Assembly (NCBI GenBank): GCA_963833885.1 | Contig: CAWHZU010000001.1 | Location: 1-64,000, forward strand | Direction of reading: 5' to 3' | From: JASHPR01 sp963833885 | Lineage (GTDB): Bacteria > Actinomycetota > Actinomycetes > Streptosporangiales > Streptosporangiaceae | DNA: 64,000 nucleotides | Shown: in pieces, positions 1 through 8,371 of the stretch | Layout of the letters: each line of letters starts with the position of its first letter | How positions within the stretch are numbered: position 1 is the stretch's first letter | Translations under genes and position numbers: made by a program | Notes under the pieces: generated by a model | Databases searched by the model: none | Told to the model about the DNA's origin: nothing | The model's input: only the letters and a program-made list of their open reading frames with translations

Positions 1-1
1 C

Positions 2-726
2 GTGTCGTGCGAGTCCTCATCCAAGTGCGAGGCGGTCGGGGCTGACTTCGACGGCACCAGCACCGACTGCATTCCCCCGCCCGACGGCGCGGGCTGCCCG
101 GTGCCCGATGCGCTGGCGATGGGCTGGACGGGGACCATGTGGCAGACGCAGGCGACGCCGGTGCAGCCGTTCATGGACTACAACAACAGGGCCGGCCCGG
201 CACGAGCAACTGGCAGGACACCGCCGTGTCGTGCTGGTCCTCCGGCTGCATGGCGTCGGGCTGGCAATACGAGGCCAGCGACCCGAGCAGCGTCCAGCCG
301 GCCCCGTATGCCGAGTACTGGAACGGGACCTCCTGGAGTGTTTCGGAGTGGGGCAATACCGATGACACCCCCTTCGCCTCTTATCCCAGCATCAGCTGCA
401 CCACCACCAGCGATTCGTGTACTGGCGAGGGCGGGGCGCTCACAGCCATCCATTGCACCTCCGCCGCTGACTGCACCGCTGCCGGCTTCTTCTATGGCTA
501 CCCCGGCCCGTACGAGACGGCGATAGTGCAATGGAACGGCACCCAGTGGACCCAGGTTTCCTCACCCAACCCGGATTACAATTCCTCGACCGAGAAGGGC
601 CCTGGTGACGCTTTCACCGGACTGGCATGTACCAGCACGGTATGCACTGCCGTGGGCAGCGAGTCCGCCACCGACTACGTCTTCATAGGCGGTGGCCCGG
701 GAACCGTTATAGCCGCGCGCAATTAG
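2..726 (+). pseudogene. Extracytoplasmic Cys/Trp-rich repeat protein, 5'-partial and frameshifted
   Basis: Two reading frames together give one continuous repeat protein. Positions 2 to about 190 (frame starting at base 2) carry motifs such as 'SCESSSKCEAVG' and 'GWTGTMWQT'; from about 195 the frame starting at base 1 continues with 'NWQDTAVSCWSSGCMASGW' and 'YWNGTSWSVSEW' down to the stop at 724-726. Each unit has paired cysteines, a C-x-AVG-like strand and a W-N-G-T-x-W motif, as in beta-propeller-like secreted actinobacterial proteins. The frame change falls in a GC tract near 185-200 and is explained by one missing base. The beginning lies outside the window. It is either a real pseudogene or a sequencing error; function is unknown. 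Confidence 0.6.
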
Positions 727-764
727 GCCCGTGACGGGCGGACTTTGGGTCCCGAAGGATGCGC

Positions 765-890
765 CTAGCCCGCTAGGCAGGAGACTAAATCTTCTGCGGC
801 ATGCCAGTTGCCGCAGAGCAGGAATGCCGTCCGCCGCAGTTGCGGCGAGGCGGTCTCCGCGAATTCAGCGAACTCCTCGTCCGGTGTCAC
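765..890 (-). pseudogene. Remnant of a SigE-type ECF sigma factor (N-terminal part only)
   Basis: The minus strand between about 887 and 783 encodes 'DEEFAEFAETASPQLRRTAF' followed by 'LLCGNWHAAEDLV', which matches the start of sigma region 2 in SigE-family ECF factors (compare 'EFAEFMHGRWPALVRLGYGL' in the intact gene at 12036). The similarity stops abruptly after the AEDLV motif and the frame ends five residues later, so regions 2.2 to 4 are missing. No credible start codon with a ribosome-binding site is visible. I infer a decayed gene fragment. A chance match is less likely because about 33 residues align without a gap. Confidence 0.5.
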
Positions 891-1148
891 GTCACCAGCG
901 CTCCTCAAAGCTGCCCGGCGCGTGGTGGCATGTCCGCGCATCCAGGCCGGCATGCCGCCACACAACAGATGCACCGGGCGCGGCATTAGGTTGTGTCGCG
1001 CCGCCAAAGAAGGTCAGGCTGGACCGCGGCACCAAGCGAGCCCGTAGTCGTTCAGCTCATCGACTTTGGGCGATTGGCCAGACCGGCTCAGCCGAGTACG
1101 CACTTCGTCAGGCTCTGGAAATAGCGGGTGTGGTCGGCCAAACTGGCA
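891..1148. other. Gene-free stretch
   Basis: Together with the sigma-factor remnant this fills the roughly 500 bases between the broken repeat protein and the aldehyde dehydrogenase gene. Short open frames exist on both strands but none has a recognisable product or ribosome-binding site. I see no promoter or repeat that I can defend. Confidence 0.5.
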
Positions 1149-1183
1149 CGGGGCCGCCATGGCTATGCACCATGGCGGCCCCG
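1149..1183 (-). terminator. Hairpin terminator after the aldehyde dehydrogenase gene
   Basis: Perfect 14-bp inverted repeat (1149-1162 and 1170-1183, left arm cggggccgccatgg) around a 7-base loop, starting 38 bases past the stop codon of the minus-strand aldehyde dehydrogenase gene. There is no T-run, which is common for actinomycete terminators. Confidence 0.7.
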
Positions 1184-1221
1184 GCAGAACGCGAACCGCG
1201 GGATTGACGCGGCCTGACCGC

Positions 1222-2601
1222 CTACTCGTCCTCGGGCGTGGTGTGGATCAGCTTCTTGTTCACGAACTCGTCGATGCCCAGCGGCCCGAGCTCCCGGCCG
1301 ACGCCCGAGCGCTTCGTCCCGCCGAACGGCAGTTCCGGGCCACCGCCCTCGGCCTGGTTGATCCAGACCATGCCGACATCCAGCCGGTCGGCCACGTCCA
1401 GGGCCAGTGTCTCGTCGCGGGAGAACACCGCGCCCCCAAGACCGTAGGAGCTGCTGTTGGCCAGGTCCACGGCCTCGTCGGCGCTGGACACCTTGTAAAC
1501 CACCGCGGCCGGCCCGAATAGCTCCTCGCGGTAGGCGCGCATCTCCGGGGTTACCCCGGTGAGCACGGTGGCCTCCACGAACGCGCCGGGCCGGTCCAGC
1601 CGGTGCCCGCCCAGCTGCACGGTTGCACCCTTGCTGACCGCGTCTTCGATCTGGCCCATCAGAATCTCGGCCGCCCGCTCCGACGACAGCGGGCCGTAGG
1701 CCACGGACGGGTCGGTGGGGTCGCCGGTGGTGTAACCGGACATCGCGGCGGTGAACTCGGACACGAACTCGTCGTAGACGTCCTCGGTCACGATCATGCG
1801 CTTGGAGGCGTTGCAGGCCTGCCCGCCGTTCTCCATGCGGGCGGCGGCCGCGGCCTTGGCCACGCTCGGCAGGTCCGCCCCGTCCAGCACGATGAACGGG
1901 TCCGAGCCGCCCAGCTCCAGCACAACCTTCTTCAGGTTCTGCCCGGCGACCGCGGCCACGGCCGATCCGGCCCGCTCGCTGCCGGTCACCGACACCCCGG
2001 CGATCCGCGGGTCGGCGATCATCTCGGCCACCTGCTCGTTGGTGGCGAACACGTTGATGTACGCGTCGGCGGGCAGCCCGGCATCGTGGAAGATCTGCTC
2101 CATGGCCGAGGCCGACTCCGGGCACTGCGGCGCGTGCTTGAGGATGATCGTGTTGCCGATCATCAGGTTGGGCGCGGCGAACCGGGCCACCTGGTAGTAG
2201 GGGTAGTTCCAGGGCATGATCCCCAGCAGCGCCCCGACCGGGGACTTGCGCACCCAGGCCGTACCCGGCGTGTTGGACTGCAGTGGCTCGTCCTTGAGCA
2301 GGTCGGCCCCGTTGTCGGCGTAGTAGCGGTAGATGCCGCGGGTGAACGCCAGCTCGCCCTGGGCCTCGGCCGTGGTCTTGCCCATCTCGCGGGTGATGAT
2401 CGCGCCAAGCTCGGCGGACCTCTCCTTGTAGATCTGGGCAACCTTGCGGAGGATCTCCGCGCGTTCGCTGATGGGGGTCCGCCGCCACGCGGTGTAGGCG
2501 TGCGCCGCCCGGTCCAGGACGTCGCTGATCTCGGCGTCGGTGGCCGTCGGGTACTCCTTCTCTACCTGGCCGGTGGACGGGTTCACAACCTGGTACATCA
2601 T
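1222..2601 (-). CDS. NAD(P)-dependent aldehyde dehydrogenase, succinate-semialdehyde type
   Basis: An aldehyde dehydrogenase of normal length (about 459 aa) that oxidises an aldehyde to its acid in the cytoplasm. Visible signatures are 'GIMPWNYPYYQ' (oxyanion/cofactor region), 'SVTGSERAGSAV' of the nucleotide-binding fold, the general base E229 in 'LELGGSDPF' and the nucleophile C263 in 'GGQACNASKR'. Family resemblance is closest to GabD-type succinate-semialdehyde dehydrogenases, but substrate cannot be read from sequence. The start is placed at the ATG at 2601 (a second ATG follows at once), because ggGAGAGG lies about 10 bases upstream; a GTG at 2625 is possible. It stands alone, flanked by its own terminator. 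Confidence 0.9.
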   Translation of the reverse strand: MMYQVVNPSTGQVEKEYPTATDAEISDVLDRAAHAYTAWRRTPISERAEILRKVAQIYKERSAELGAIITREMGKTTAEAQGELAFTRGIYRYYADNGADLLKDEPLQSNTPGTAWVRKSPVGALLGIMPWNYPYYQVARFAAPNLMIGNTIILKHAPQCPESASAMEQIFHDAGLPADAYINVFATNEQVAEMIADPRIAGVSVTGSERAGSAVAAVAGQNLKKVVLELGGSDPFIVLDGADLPSVAKAAAAARMENGGQACNASKRMIVTEDVYDEFVSEFTAAMSGYTTGDPTDPSVAYGPLSSERAAEILMGQIEDAVSKGATVQLGGHRLDRPGAFVEATVLTGVTPEMRAYREELFGPAAVVYKVSSADEAVDLANSSSYGLGGAVFSRDETLALDVADRLDVGMVWINQAEGGGPELPFGGTKRSGVGRELGPLGIDEFVNKKLIHTTPEDE

Positions 2602-2768
2602 TGCCTCTGCCTCTCCCTCGAGCACGGCTCAGGTGCTGGTGATCAACGAGCCTACCGGGGGCCGGCCCAGGCCAGGGGCGGTTATGGTCGTGGTGTGACG
2701 ATTCGGCTGGCAGGCTAGCCGCAGAGTCTTCCAGCGGCCGTCGGCCCCGTTGCAACGAGGAGGTTTCC

Positions 2769-3434
2769 ATGGCAGAGGTCACGCTCGAGATCGGGAGTGA
2801 GACTCGCTGTGCCGGTGACACGATGCCCGGCGAGGTGAAGAGCGTGGTCGTCGACCGTGGTACCCGGACGGCAACCCACCTTGTGGTCGAGCCAAGGCAC
2901 CGCTCGGGGCTCGCTCGGCTGGTTCCGCTGGACCACGTCGACGCCACGGGCGGCACGATCCAGCTCCGCTACACCGAAGCCGAGTTCAAGGACCTTAGCG
3001 CCGCTGAGGAAACACTCGCGGAGATCCTCCCAGGCCCTGGCCCGGTGGAGGTGATCCCGGAGGGCTGGCGAAGCGCGGACGACGAGCCACGCTGGGACGG
3101 CGTCCAGAGCCCGCCGGTTCGCGGTGAGATGACCGCGGGAACCATCGACCTCGTCCCTCTGCTCCTCCCCCCGACCGAGGAGGAAGAGCGCCGTGGCGAT
3201 CATGTTCATGCCACCGACGGCGACATAGGGCAACTCCGTGCGCTCAGCATCGACCCCGACAGTCACCGGGTGACGCACGTTCGCGTACTGCTCAAGGAAG
3301 GCTTGTGGCATCACAAGGAAGTGGCCATCCCGGCCGGCGACGTCGCCGGATTCGGCGACGGCGTAAATCTCAACCTCACCAAGCAGCAGGTTGAGGACTT
3401 GGCGCCGGAGGGCGCTGACGATCGGAGCCAGTAA
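2769..3434 (+). CDS. PRC-barrel-like protein with two repeats
   Basis: A 221-residue soluble protein. The N-terminal half (residues 5-70) reads as a PRC-barrel-like fold: 'GEVKSVVVDRGTRTATHLVV' followed by 'LVPLDHVDA', and a second related half appears at about 145-210 ('RVTHVRVLLKEGLWHHKEVA', 'IPAGDVAGFGDG'). PRC-barrels occur in ribosome-maturation and stress-associated proteins; a specific role cannot be assigned here. The start is well supported by AGGAGG at 2758-2763. The gene is divergent from the aldehyde dehydrogenase with about 170 bases between starts. Confidence 0.75.
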   Translation: MAEVTLEIGSETRCAGDTMPGEVKSVVVDRGTRTATHLVVEPRHRSGLARLVPLDHVDATGGTIQLRYTEAEFKDLSAAEETLAEILPGPGPVEVIPEGWRSADDEPRWDGVQSPPVRGEMTAGTIDLVPLLLPPTEEEERRGDHVHATDGDIGQLRALSIDPDSHRVTHVRVLLKEGLWHHKEVAIPAGDVAGFGDGVNLNLTKQQVEDLAPEGADDRSQ

Positions 3435-3789
3435 CGCGACGCGGAGTCGTGATACGGCTCCGGTCATGACTCGACCGGCCGCGGTGCCCGCTACGGCTGA
3501 GCCGGGTTCAAGGGTCACAGTATGGCGAAAACGTCATAACTGGGCCTGTTACGGTGCAGAATCGTCGCTGTAGAACGATTGCATCTTGTGGACTTACGGG
3601 GGACATCCCATGCCACAAGGCGCAAGGCACCACGCTGCATCACACCCCCTGAGAGGTCGCGATGGCAGAGTCCATCCGCTGGGGCACGGGTCCTGGAACG
3701 CGGGGCGCGCTCACAATTCCGCCGGTGGCCGTCGGCTTAGCCGCGCCTTCGCTTGCTGACGGGCGGTCCGGCGGCTGGGGGGTGCAGCG
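3435..3789 (+). other. Leader region of the SSS permease, no convincing gene
   Basis: A 355-base gap. An ATG-started open frame of 46 codons at 3662-3802 runs 13 bases into the permease gene and could couple translation, but its product has no membrane segment and does not resemble the DUF3311 partner that usually precedes monocarboxylate permeases of this family. No clear promoter or hairpin was recognised. Confidence 0.4.
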
Positions 3790-5613
3790 GTGGGCCACGT
3801 AAACACGGTCGCGTTCACGGTCCTGGTCGTAGCGTTCGTGGCGGTGACCCTGATCGGCTTCGGCGCCGCCAGGTGGCGCCCGGCCGAGAACCCGATGAAC
3901 CTGAACGAGTGGGGACTCGGCGGACGCGGGTTCGGCACGTTCATCAGCTGGTTCCTGCTCGGCGGCGACATTTACACCGCGTACACGCTGATCGCGGTCC
4001 CCGCGCTCGTCTATGCCGTCGGCGCGGCGGGGTTCTACGCGCTGGCCTACCAGATCGTGGTTTATCCGATCGTCTTCATCTTCGCCCCGCGGCTCTGGTC
4101 GGTTGCCCGAGCGCGCGGCTACGTCACGCCCGGCGAGTTCGTCCGGGGCCGTTACGGCTCGCAGGGCCTCGGGCTCGCGGTCACGTTCACCGGCATCCTG
4201 GCCACGATGCCGTACATCGCGCTGCAGCTCGTCGGCATCGAGTCGGTGCTGATCGTGCTTGGAGTCGGCGGCTCGAGCACCGGGCTCCTGAAAGATCTGC
4301 CACTTATCGTCGCGTTCATAGTCCTCGCCGCGTATACGTATCTGGCCGGGCTGCGGGCGCCGGCGCTGATCGCGTTCGTGAAAGACACGCTTATCTGGGT
4401 GACGGTCATCGTCGCGATCCTGTACATCCCGGCGAAGCTCGGCGGCTGGGGGCACATCTTCGGCGTTGCTTCGGCGCAGCTGAAGACGGTCAACCCGGCG
4501 ACCGGCCAGCCGCGTGGCGGCGTCAACCTGCCGCCGGCCGGGGAATGGTCGTTCGCGACCCTGGCGCTCGGCTCCGCGCTCGCCCTTTTCATGTACCCGC
4601 ACGTGGTGACCGGGATGTACGCCGCCAAGCGGCGCGACGTCGTCCGGCGCAACCTGGCTGCGCTGCCCGCGTTCACGCTGGTGCTCGGCATGATCGCGCT
4701 GTTCGGCTATATGGCGCGGGCGGTTCCGGGCGTAAACGCCGGCGTCAAGGCCAGCGGCGACAACACCCAGCTCTCGGTGCCGCTGATGTTCGAGCACATG
4801 TTCCCGTCCTGGTTCGCCGGGATCGGCTACGCCGCGATCGTCATCGGCGCGCTCGTGCCCGCGGCCATCATGTCGATCGCGACAGCGAACCTGTTCACCC
4901 GCAACGTGTACAAAGAACTCCTGCGGCCGAACGCTTCGCCGGCGGAGGAGACCCGCGTGGCGCGGCTGGCCTCGCTGGTCATGAAAGTTGGCGCGCTCGC
5001 CTTCGTGCTGGCGCTGAACAAGACGTTCTCGATCAACCTGCAGCTGCTCGGCGGGATCTGGATCGCGCAGATCTTCCCGGCGATCGTGGTCGGCCTCTAC
5101 ACCCGCTGGTTCCACCGGTTCGCACTGGTCATCGGGTGGGCGGTGGGGATGGCGTACGGCACGGCCGAGGCGTGGCGGACGCCCGGCAACGGCCAGGCGC
5201 ACTTCGGCGCGTCAACGGCCCCCATACTGGGTCACGTTGTCTACATCGCGATCGCCGCTCTCGTGATCAACTTCGCCGTCACCACCGTCCTCACGCTCGT
5301 CTTCCGCGCGCTCCGGCTGCCGGCCGGTTACGACGAGACCCGGCGTGCCGACTACACCGTCGACCCGGATGAACCCGCGAACGGGCCCATCGACCTGCCC
5401 GCCGACGGCCCTGCCGTGCGCCTCAAGAGACTCGGCCCTCGCCACGCGGCGCACGCGTCGAACGGGGCCAGCCGGGCCGAAAAGGGACCCTCACCGGCCA
5501 CGGTCAGGAGCTCGCAACGGCCAAAACAGCCGCGGCCAAGGCGGCCAGACCCGAGATGGGGCGGGGCAGGTCTGGCCGGCCCGCCCCGGGCCGCCGGGCC
5601 ACCTCAGGGCTGA
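3790..5613 (+). CDS. Sodium:solute symporter (MctP-like monocarboxylate permease)
   Basis: A 607-residue integral membrane transporter of the SSS family (TC 2.A.21) with about 13 hydrophobic segments. It opens with the family hallmark 'GLGGRGFGTFISWFLLGGDI' (residues 42-61) and has 'ARARGYVTPGEFVRGRYGS', both characteristic of the monocarboxylate/acetate branch; likely substrates are short monocarboxylates taken up with a cation. The last 80 residues are a Pro/Arg-rich cytoplasmic tail without similarity to the family core. The GTG start overlaps a short upstream frame; no DUF3311 companion is present, which is unusual for the MctP type. Confidence 0.85.
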   Translation: MGHVNTVAFTVLVVAFVAVTLIGFGAARWRPAENPMNLNEWGLGGRGFGTFISWFLLGGDIYTAYTLIAVPALVYAVGAAGFYALAYQIVVYPIVFIFAPRLWSVARARGYVTPGEFVRGRYGSQGLGLAVTFTGILATMPYIALQLVGIESVLIVLGVGGSSTGLLKDLPLIVAFIVLAAYTYLAGLRAPALIAFVKDTLIWVTVIVAILYIPAKLGGWGHIFGVASAQLKTVNPATGQPRGGVNLPPAGEWSFATLALGSALALFMYPHVVTGMYAAKRRDVVRRNLAALPAFTLVLGMIALFGYMARAVPGVNAGVKASGDNTQLSVPLMFEHMFPSWFAGIGYAAIVIGALVPAAIMSIATANLFTRNVYKELLRPNASPAEETRVARLASLVMKVGALAFVLALNKTFSINLQLLGGIWIAQIFPAIVVGLYTRWFHRFALVIGWAVGMAYGTAEAWRTPGNGQAHFGASTAPILGHVVYIAIAALVINFAVTTVLTLVFRALRLPAGYDETRRADYTVDPDEPANGPIDLPADGPAVRLKRLGPRHAAHASNGASRAEKGPSPATVRSSQRPKQPRPRRPDPRWGGAGLAGPPRAAGPPQG

Positions 5614-5634
5614 CCGGTCAGTTACCGTCCTGCC

Positions 5635-6093
5635 ATGGCTACACCGGCTGATTGCTACACCTGCGCGGGCAACGCGGACATCAGCCGGCTGCCGCCGCGC
5701 GAGCTGATCGCCGCCGACGATCTCTGGCGGGTCGCGCATGCGTTTGGCTCCGCCCTGCCCGGCTGGCTGGTGCTCATCCCGCGCCGGCACGTCACCTCGA
5801 TCGCCGCCCTGACCGACGCCGAAGCCGCTGCACTCGGGACCTGGCAGGTCCGGCTCTCGCGGGCACTGCAGCAGGTCACAGGCTGCGAGAAGACCTACGT
5901 CGCGCAGTTCGCCGAGGCAGCGGGCTTTGCGCACGTCCACTTCCACATCGTGCCGCGCCCGGCCGACTTGACCCGTGACCTCCGGGGACCGCGGATCTTC
6001 GGCCTGCTGGGTGTGCCGGACGGCCAGCAGATCTCCGACGACAGGATGGACGAGATCGCCCGGGAACTCACCTTGGCGCTAGGAACGCCCTGA
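5635..6093 (+). CDS. HIT family hydrolase/transferase
   Basis: A 152-residue cytoplasmic protein with the histidine triad 'HVHFHIVPR' (H100, H102, H104), which acts on the alpha-phosphate of nucleotides. The N-terminus contains 'CYTCAGN', a CxxC pair often seen in HIT proteins as half of a zinc site. The length is typical. Substrate (for example a dinucleotide or nucleoside phosphoramidate) cannot be deduced. It starts 21 bases after the permease gene and may be co-transcribed with it. Confidence 0.9.
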   Translation: MATPADCYTCAGNADISRLPPRELIAADDLWRVAHAFGSALPGWLVLIPRRHVTSIAALTDAEAAALGTWQVRLSRALQQVTGCEKTYVAQFAEAAGFAHVHFHIVPRPADLTRDLRGPRIFGLLGVPDGQQISDDRMDEIARELTLALGTP

Positions 6094-6159
6094 GATAGGG
6101 CCTTTAACCTTTGGGCGGCCACCTGGCGTCTGGTCATACCATGACCCACGGAGGCGGGC

Positions 6160-6891
6160 ATGGGCCGGATCTGGCGCAATGAGGCGGGCATTGTCCTGCT
6201 GGCTTACTTCATCGCGTGCGTGGCCGGGCTTGGCTGCGCCGCGCTGGGGCACCCAGGTCCTCGCGCGCAGCAGACGCCGTTGGCCCAGCAGGCGCCCTGG
6301 CTGCTGCTTACGGCGTTCCTGACCTGGCGCGTCTGGCGCCGCGGCCGCATCTCACGAGCCTTCCTGATCTTGGCTGGGATCGGTGAGTTCGTTAAGTTCG
6401 CGCATCTCGGCCCCGCCGGGTGGAACCCTTCCGTGCTCGGCCTGATCGCCATCTACGCCGTCCAGCTCGGGCTGCTGCTGAGCCCGGCCGTCTCACTCCG
6501 ATGCTGGAAGGACGCGTCGCACCGGCCGTCAGCGGACGCGCTCGCGGCGCGGGCGATTCCCCGGCTCTGGATGGTGCTGACCGCGCTGCTGGCCGGGCTG
6601 GTCGTGACGCTCCTGTTCCTCGCCAGCATGGACTGGGGGGCGCTGCCGGGCTGCGGCCCGGCCGGGGCGGCCCTCGCCCAGCTGCCAGGCCGCTGCTTCG
6701 GCCTGCAAGAAGGCCTTCCGCTGCGCTTCCTCAGCGCCTACCAGGGGGTTCCGGAGATCGGCAAGAGGGCCCTCGTCGAGGACTGGTCCCAGTGGTCACT
6801 GGTCAGCTTCTCGGTGCTCTATCTGCTGCGGCTGCAGTTCAGGCGCCTCGAGTACACGCCCGCGGCCACCGAGCAGCCATCCACCGTCTGA
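6160..6891 (+). CDS. Polytopic membrane protein of unknown function
   Basis: 243 residues with about five hydrophobic segments (roughly residues 8-30, 45-58, 66-75, 88-110, 133-155) and a final amphipathic stretch near 205-225. I do not recognise a family. 'GCGPAGAALAQLPGRC' suggests an extracytoplasmic loop with two cysteines. Its stop codon overlaps the ATG of the following Nudix gene (ATGA at 6888-6891 region), so the two are translationally coupled. A weak GGAGGCGG lies before the start. Confidence 0.75.
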   Translation: MGRIWRNEAGIVLLAYFIACVAGLGCAALGHPGPRAQQTPLAQQAPWLLLTAFLTWRVWRRGRISRAFLILAGIGEFVKFAHLGPAGWNPSVLGLIAIYAVQLGLLLSPAVSLRCWKDASHRPSADALAARAIPRLWMVLTALLAGLVVTLLFLASMDWGALPGCGPAGAALAQLPGRCFGLQEGLPLRFLSAYQGVPEIGKRALVEDWSQWSLVSFSVLYLLRLQFRRLEYTPAATEQPSTV

Positions 6892-7343
6892 TGGCCGGCC
6901 CGCTCCCCATTCGCCGAGCCGCCCGGGTCCTGCTGCTCGATCCCGAAGACCGCGTGCTGCTGATGCGCTACGACGACGGGCCGCCGAACGGCCATCACTG
7001 GACCACGCCCGGCGGGGGCCTCGACGACGGCGAGGACTACCGCTCGGCCGCGCTGCGCGAGCTCGAGGAAGAGACCGGCTGGGACGACGTGACTCTGCTC
7101 GACGAGGTGGACCGGCGCAGCTTCGACATGGACTACGGCGGGCGGATGGTGCACCAGCACGAGCGCCTCTACCTGGCGCGCACCGACCGGGCCCGGCGCG
7201 AGATCCGCGGCGTCGAGGCGATGCACGCGGCCGACGGCATCGCCGCCTGGCGGTGGTGGACGCTGGCCGAACTGGACGCGACGGACGAGGCCGTCTGGCC
7301 GTCGCACCTTGCCGACCTGATCAGGAGCGCGGTTCACCACTGA
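6891..7343 (+). CDS. Nudix hydrolase
   Basis: A 150-residue pyrophosphohydrolase with a complete Nudix box: G-x5-E-x7-R-E-L-x-E-E-x-G, read here as 'GGLDDGEDYRSAAL' followed by 'RELEEETGW'. Members hydrolyse nucleoside diphosphates linked to another group, using Mg ions bound by the glutamates. The ATG is chosen because it overlaps the stop of the preceding membrane-protein gene and gives the family's expected N-terminus ('RRAARVLLLDPEDRVLLMR'). Substrate is unknown. Confidence 0.9.
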   Translation: MAGPLPIRRAARVLLLDPEDRVLLMRYDDGPPNGHHWTTPGGGLDDGEDYRSAALRELEEETGWDDVTLLDEVDRRSFDMDYGGRMVHQHERLYLARTDRARREIRGVEAMHAADGIAAWRWWTLAELDATDEAVWPSHLADLIRSAVHH

Positions 7344-7410
7344 CGTCGGAGGCGCTGACAGGCCGCAAACCAGTTGCCGGTGCGGGCCCGAGCCCGGCAC
7401 GCTGAGGGTC

Positions 7411-8364
7411 ATGACCGTCCCGCCTGCCGCAGGAGTCCGCGTTGCCTTCCAGGCCGTTCCGCCACGCGTGCGGTCGGCCGTCGAGCAGGTCTGCGGCTCC
7501 CCGGTGGTCGAGGCCAGCACGCAGGCCGGCGGCTTCAGCCCTGGGGTCGCCGCCCGGGTCAGCTGCGCCGACGGGAGCAGGCACTTCGTCAAGGCGGTTT
7601 CCGCCGAGGTAAATCGGCGCAGCGTGGATATATACCGCCAGGAGCGGGACGTGCTCACGGCGCTCGAGCCGGTCATTCTCGCCAGCGATCTCCCCATCCC
7701 GCGGCTACGCGGATCGGTGGATCTCGACTCGTGGGTGGCGCTGATCCTCGACGATGTCGACGGACGGCATCCGGCGGAGCCGTGGAAGCCGGATGAGCTC
7801 GGCCGGGTCGCGGCGGCGCTCGACCGGCTCGCGGCGGCGCTGACGCCCGCGCCGATCGCGGTGCCTGCGGTCGGTGAGAAGTACGCCCGGGCATTCACCG
7901 GCTGGCGGCGGCTGGCGCAGTCCGGTCGGACGGACGGCCTCGATCCCTGGACGCGGGCCCGTCTCGACGACCTGGCCGACCTGGAGTCGACCTGGGAAGC
8001 GCACACGGTCGGCGACACACTCCTGCATACGGACGTCCGCGCGGACAACATCCTGCTCACTGGCGACGACGACGTCGTCATAGTGGACTGGCCCCACGCG
8101 TGCCGCGGGGCGGCCTTCGTCGACCACGTGCTCTTTGCCCCGAGCGTGGCCATGCAGGGCGGCCCCGAGCTGACGGACCTGCTGGCCCTGTCCGCGGCGG
8201 GCCGGAGCGCGGACCGGCGGCAGGTGGCCGCGACGTTGTGCGCGCTCGGCGGGTATTTCACCTACCAGTCCCTGCGGCCGGCACCGGCCGGGCTGCCGAC
8301 GGTCCGCGCGTTCCAGGCGGCCCAGGGTGAGGTGACCAGGCGCTGGCTCGCGCAGCTTCTCTGA
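7411..8364 (+). CDS. Aminoglycoside phosphotransferase-like kinase
   Basis: 317 residues of the APH/choline-kinase fold. Visible: ATP-site lysine near K61 ('SRHFVKAVS'), the catalytic loop 'LLHTDVRADNILL' with H206, D208 and N213, and the metal-binding 'VIVDW' with D226. The family phosphorylates small molecules (antibiotics, sugars, amino alcohols); nothing in the neighbourhood names the substrate, so an antibiotic-resistance role should not be assumed. It is separated by 67 bases from the Nudix gene and convergent with the next gene (7 bases). Confidence 0.85.
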   Translation: MTVPPAAGVRVAFQAVPPRVRSAVEQVCGSPVVEASTQAGGFSPGVAARVSCADGSRHFVKAVSAEVNRRSVDIYRQERDVLTALEPVILASDLPIPRLRGSVDLDSWVALILDDVDGRHPAEPWKPDELGRVAAALDRLAAALTPAPIAVPAVGEKYARAFTGWRRLAQSGRTDGLDPWTRARLDDLADLESTWEAHTVGDTLLHTDVRADNILLTGDDDVVIVDWPHACRGAAFVDHVLFAPSVAMQGGPELTDLLALSAAGRSADRRQVAATLCALGGYFTYQSLRPAPAGLPTVRAFQAAQGEVTRRWLAQLL

Positions 8365-8371
8365 GCGATGG

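Noticed and set aside
1163..2956. 597-codon frame opposite and beyond the aldehyde dehydrogenase frame
   Set aside because: Same strand but another frame of a well-supported gene; its sequence is repetitive Arg/Gly/Pro-rich and matches no family.
3662..3802. 46-codon frame before the SSS permease as its small membrane partner (DUF3311)
   Set aside because: The product has no membrane segment and no similarity to the partner family; only the overlap with the permease start speaks for it.
3640..5202. 520-codon open frame opposite the permease gene
   Set aside because: Arg/Asp/Glu/Gln-rich composition typical of the antisense of GC-rich genes; the plus strand encodes a clear transporter.
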